Part shown: positions 62,319-64,000 of the stretch, in pieces
Layout: every line of letters starts with the position of its first letter
Position numbering within the stretch: the first letter of the stretch is position 1
The notes under the pieces: generated by a model
The model's database searches: none
What the model saw: only the letters and a program-made list of their open reading frames with translations
What the model was told of the DNA's origin: nothing
DNA from: Acidimicrobiales bacterium
Lineage (GTDB): Bacteria; Actinomycetota; Acidimicrobiia; Acidimicrobiales; SZUA-35
NCBI GenBank assembly: GCA_020630065.1
Contig: JAHDCC010000008.1
Coordinates: 1-64,000 of the forward strand
Length of the DNA stretch: 64,000 nucleotides
Direction: 5' to 3'
Made by a program: the position numbers and the translations under genes

Positions 62319-64000
62319 TCAGTTGACGTTATTAGGAAGGCGAGGACCGGGGATTCGAATATTCTCCCGTCGACGCGTCATCCCAGTCGCATCCATTTCG
62401 GCCAGCAACGCTAACGCATATTTCCGAGAAGTAGACCACAGGTCACGAATTTCAGAAACCGTCATGCCGTCAGGGTTTGACAGGAACCCGCCAGCCAGTA
62501 AAACCGCAGCTTCTTCAACCGTGGAAGTTGCGAAAAAGATCCCATCTCGTTCAATGACAAGGTTCTGTTGAATGAGTTGTCGAATCTCCCCCCGATTGAC
62601 CTCGTCGGCACCCGGTGGACTAAACCCAGCTGCTCGAAGCTGGGAAAGCCACGGGTGTCCGTCGAGGTCTGATGTCGGTTCACCTATTGTCACGGCGGTG
62701 CCGGTAACAACCATCTCTTGATCTAGCTCGACGAGGGCCCGCTGCTGTTCGCTTAGCGCCGCTATGTCGAACCCCAAGTCGCCGGCGGCCTCGATTATTC
62801 TGCGCAGTTCAGCTTCAGCGTCTGAACGAACCTTAGGGTCGACGACCCAGCGCCCGACAGTTGGTTCCACTAGTTCTCCGGCGATCTTCGAAAGGTGGGC
62901 GGCCTCGGCCCACCCCCGCTCCTTAACCAACCGTTCCGTGGAGATCTCGGGATTGGCTTTTGTCGTTGGGAGCAGCGGGTCAACGTCGAGAAAATGACCT
63001 CCACCTACGGTCTCATTTCGGCCACTCTCGCGAAGGATAAATCGGTCTCCCGGCTGGGCAGGGACAACCCGGTCAAGGTACAGGCGGATCTTTCCCGTAG
63101 ACCCTGGTTCAAGTTCTTGACCGCCGAGTATTTGAATCTTGGCGGACAGTTCAGCTGAACCGATGTAGACAAAGTAGGCTCCTCGGCGATCAACGGAATG
63201 GTCGAGGCTGTCGAGAACCCGAATTTGGGCGTCGACTTTGGCGGACAAGTGCCACTGGCCGGACGTTATCAAACAATCGCCCCTCCGTATTTCGTTGTGG
63301 TCCACGCCGGTGAGGTTGACGGCTACTCTGTTTCCTGGGTCGACCGTCTCTTGCTTGGTATTGTGATTCTGCATTGACCGGATACGGGCCGACACGTTAG
63401 AAGGGGTGAACTCGATTTCGTCTCCGATCTTCAGTCGCCCTTCCGTCAGCGTTCCGGTGACAACGGCTCCAGCCCCTTTGGGTGAAAACGAACGGTCGAC
63501 CCAAAGCCTTGGTCTACCCCGGTCTTGGTCGACGTCATCTGGGATGTGGGCGTCGAGCGCTGTTTGTAGTTCGGTAAACCCGATTCCCGTTTGTGTAGAA
63601 GTTCCAATGATGGGTGCATTCGCGAGAAACGTTCCGGCAACCCGATCTTCCGTTTCCATCTTTGCCAGTTCCAACAGATCATCATCTACGAGATCGGCTT
63701 TGGTGATGGCGATAATGCCCCGTTGGATTCCTAATAGTTCTAAGATTTGGAGGTGTTCTTCGGATTGGGGTTTCCATCCTTCAACTGCAGAAACAACAAA
63801 AACACAGCCGTCGATTGCTCCGACCCCGGACAGCATGTTCCGAAGAAACTTGATGTGGCCGGGAACGTCGATGAAAGATATGCGTCTTCCTGAAGGTAAG
63901 GTCGCTGACGCAAACCCGAGGTCGATAGTGAGTCCGCGTGCTTTCTCTTCTTTCCACCGGTCGGGATCTGTTCCAGTCAGATGCTGAACGAGGGTTGATT
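62319..64000 (-). CDS. selB: SelB selenocysteine elongation factor, partial
   Basis: The gene runs off the right edge of the window; its N-terminal P-loop (GHVDHGKS) is outside. What is visible starts at STLVQHLTGTDPDRW, then EEKARGLTIDLGF (G2), DVPGH (G3), and TKAD (G4), the SelB-type barrel domains and a C-terminal set of winged-helix domains (about the last 200 residues) that would bind the SECIS RNA hairpin. The 62222-62318 gap to whiB is 97 bp. The presence of selB implies tRNA-Sec, selA and selenoproteins elsewhere in the genome. The ATG at 63836 is an internal codon, not the start. Confidence 0.92.
   Translation of the reverse strand, partial: STLVQHLTGTDPDRWKEEKARGLTIDLGFASATLPSGRRISFIDVPGHIKFLRNMLSGVGAIDGCVFVVSAVEGWKPQSEEHLQILELLGIQRGIIAITKADLVDDDLLELAKMETEDRVAGTFLANAPIIGTSTQTGIGFTELQTALDAHIPDDVDQDRGRPRLWVDRSFSPKGAGAVVTGTLTEGRLKIGDEIEFTPSNVSARIRSMQNHNTKQETVDPGNRVAVNLTGVDHNEIRRGDCLITSGQWHLSAKVDAQIRVLDSLDHSVDRRGAYFVYIGSAELSAKIQILGGQELEPGSTGKIRLYLDRVVPAQPGDRFILRESGRNETVGGGHFLDVDPLLPTTKANPEISTERLVKERGWAEAAHLSKIAGELVEPTVGRWVVDPKVRSDAEAELRRIIEAAGDLGFDIAALSEQQRALVELDQEMVVTGTAVTIGEPTSDLDGHPWLSQLRAAGFSPPGADEVNRGEIRQLIQQNLVIERDGIFFATSTVEEAAVLLAGGFLSNPDGMTVSEIRDLWSTSRKYALALLAEMDATGMTRRRENIRIPGPRLPNNVN

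Overview
The window looks like a chromosomal segment of an actinobacterium of moderate GC, most probably from the class Acidimicrobiia. The pointers are a WhiB regulator, iniA/iniC-type dynamin-like GTPases, a pair of ArsA-family ATPases, a surface protein ending in an LAxTG-type sorting signal, many GTG/TTG starts, and several families (long GapB-type GAPDH, MpaB-type oxygenase, two related SDRs) typical of that class. This assignment is inferred from gene content; no rRNA or tRNA gene, insertion sequence, prophage or CRISPR array was seen.

Layout. 1-20100 is the most unusual part: an iniB-like repeat protein, a divergent very acidic protein, a giant 2776-residue secreted repeat protein with a LALTG cell-wall sorting signal, a small group of two VOC proteins with an AraC regulator, and then a minus-strand run of lipoprotein solute-binding protein, LuxR-type ATPase regulator, IniA-like GTPase and IniC-like GTPase. 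Together this resembles a rearranged and enlarged iniBAC envelope-stress locus. 20229-27449 holds an ABC exporter, a GH26-like lipoprotein, a DUF389 membrane protein, a haloalkane-dehalogenase-like hydrolase, an SDR and a TetR regulator. 27467-30518 has a membrane protein with a putative DNA-binding head and outer PKD/Ig-like domains, and a long GAPDH. 30971-35799 is a mixed housekeeping stretch (Ca2+/Na+ antiporter, 5'-3' exonuclease, AlkB, LysE exporter, HAD phosphatase).

35889-39948 is a compact MerR - SRPBCC - SDR - halogenase-like flavoprotein group with a textbook 19-bp-spacer MerR promoter. 40020-46085 has an MFS transporter, a lytic-transglycosylase-like lipoprotein abutting yaaA, thiol peroxidase tpx, a degenerate GGDEF protein and aat, whose conserved N-terminus lies upstream of any normal start codon. 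46165-51996 has lysC and asd for the aspartate pathway, a PknB-like kinase, a MazG-like protein, a STAS protein and a CheY-like protein. 52151-64000 has aqpZ, glnS, small envelope proteins, a sulfotransferase, an MpaB-type oxygenase, paired ArsA ATPases divergent from and overlapping nfeD, a whiB gene, and selB, which runs off the right edge.

Coordinated function is clearest in three places: the ini-like locus (envelope remodelling plus signalling), the MerR-controlled redox/tailoring operon, and lysC-asd (diaminopimelate/lysine/threonine precursor supply). The presence of selB implies that the organism makes selenoproteins. A recurrent structural trait is that five of the ten convergent gene pairs overlap by exactly four bases, with both stop codons lying in one shared CTAG, TTAG or CTAA tetranucleotide.
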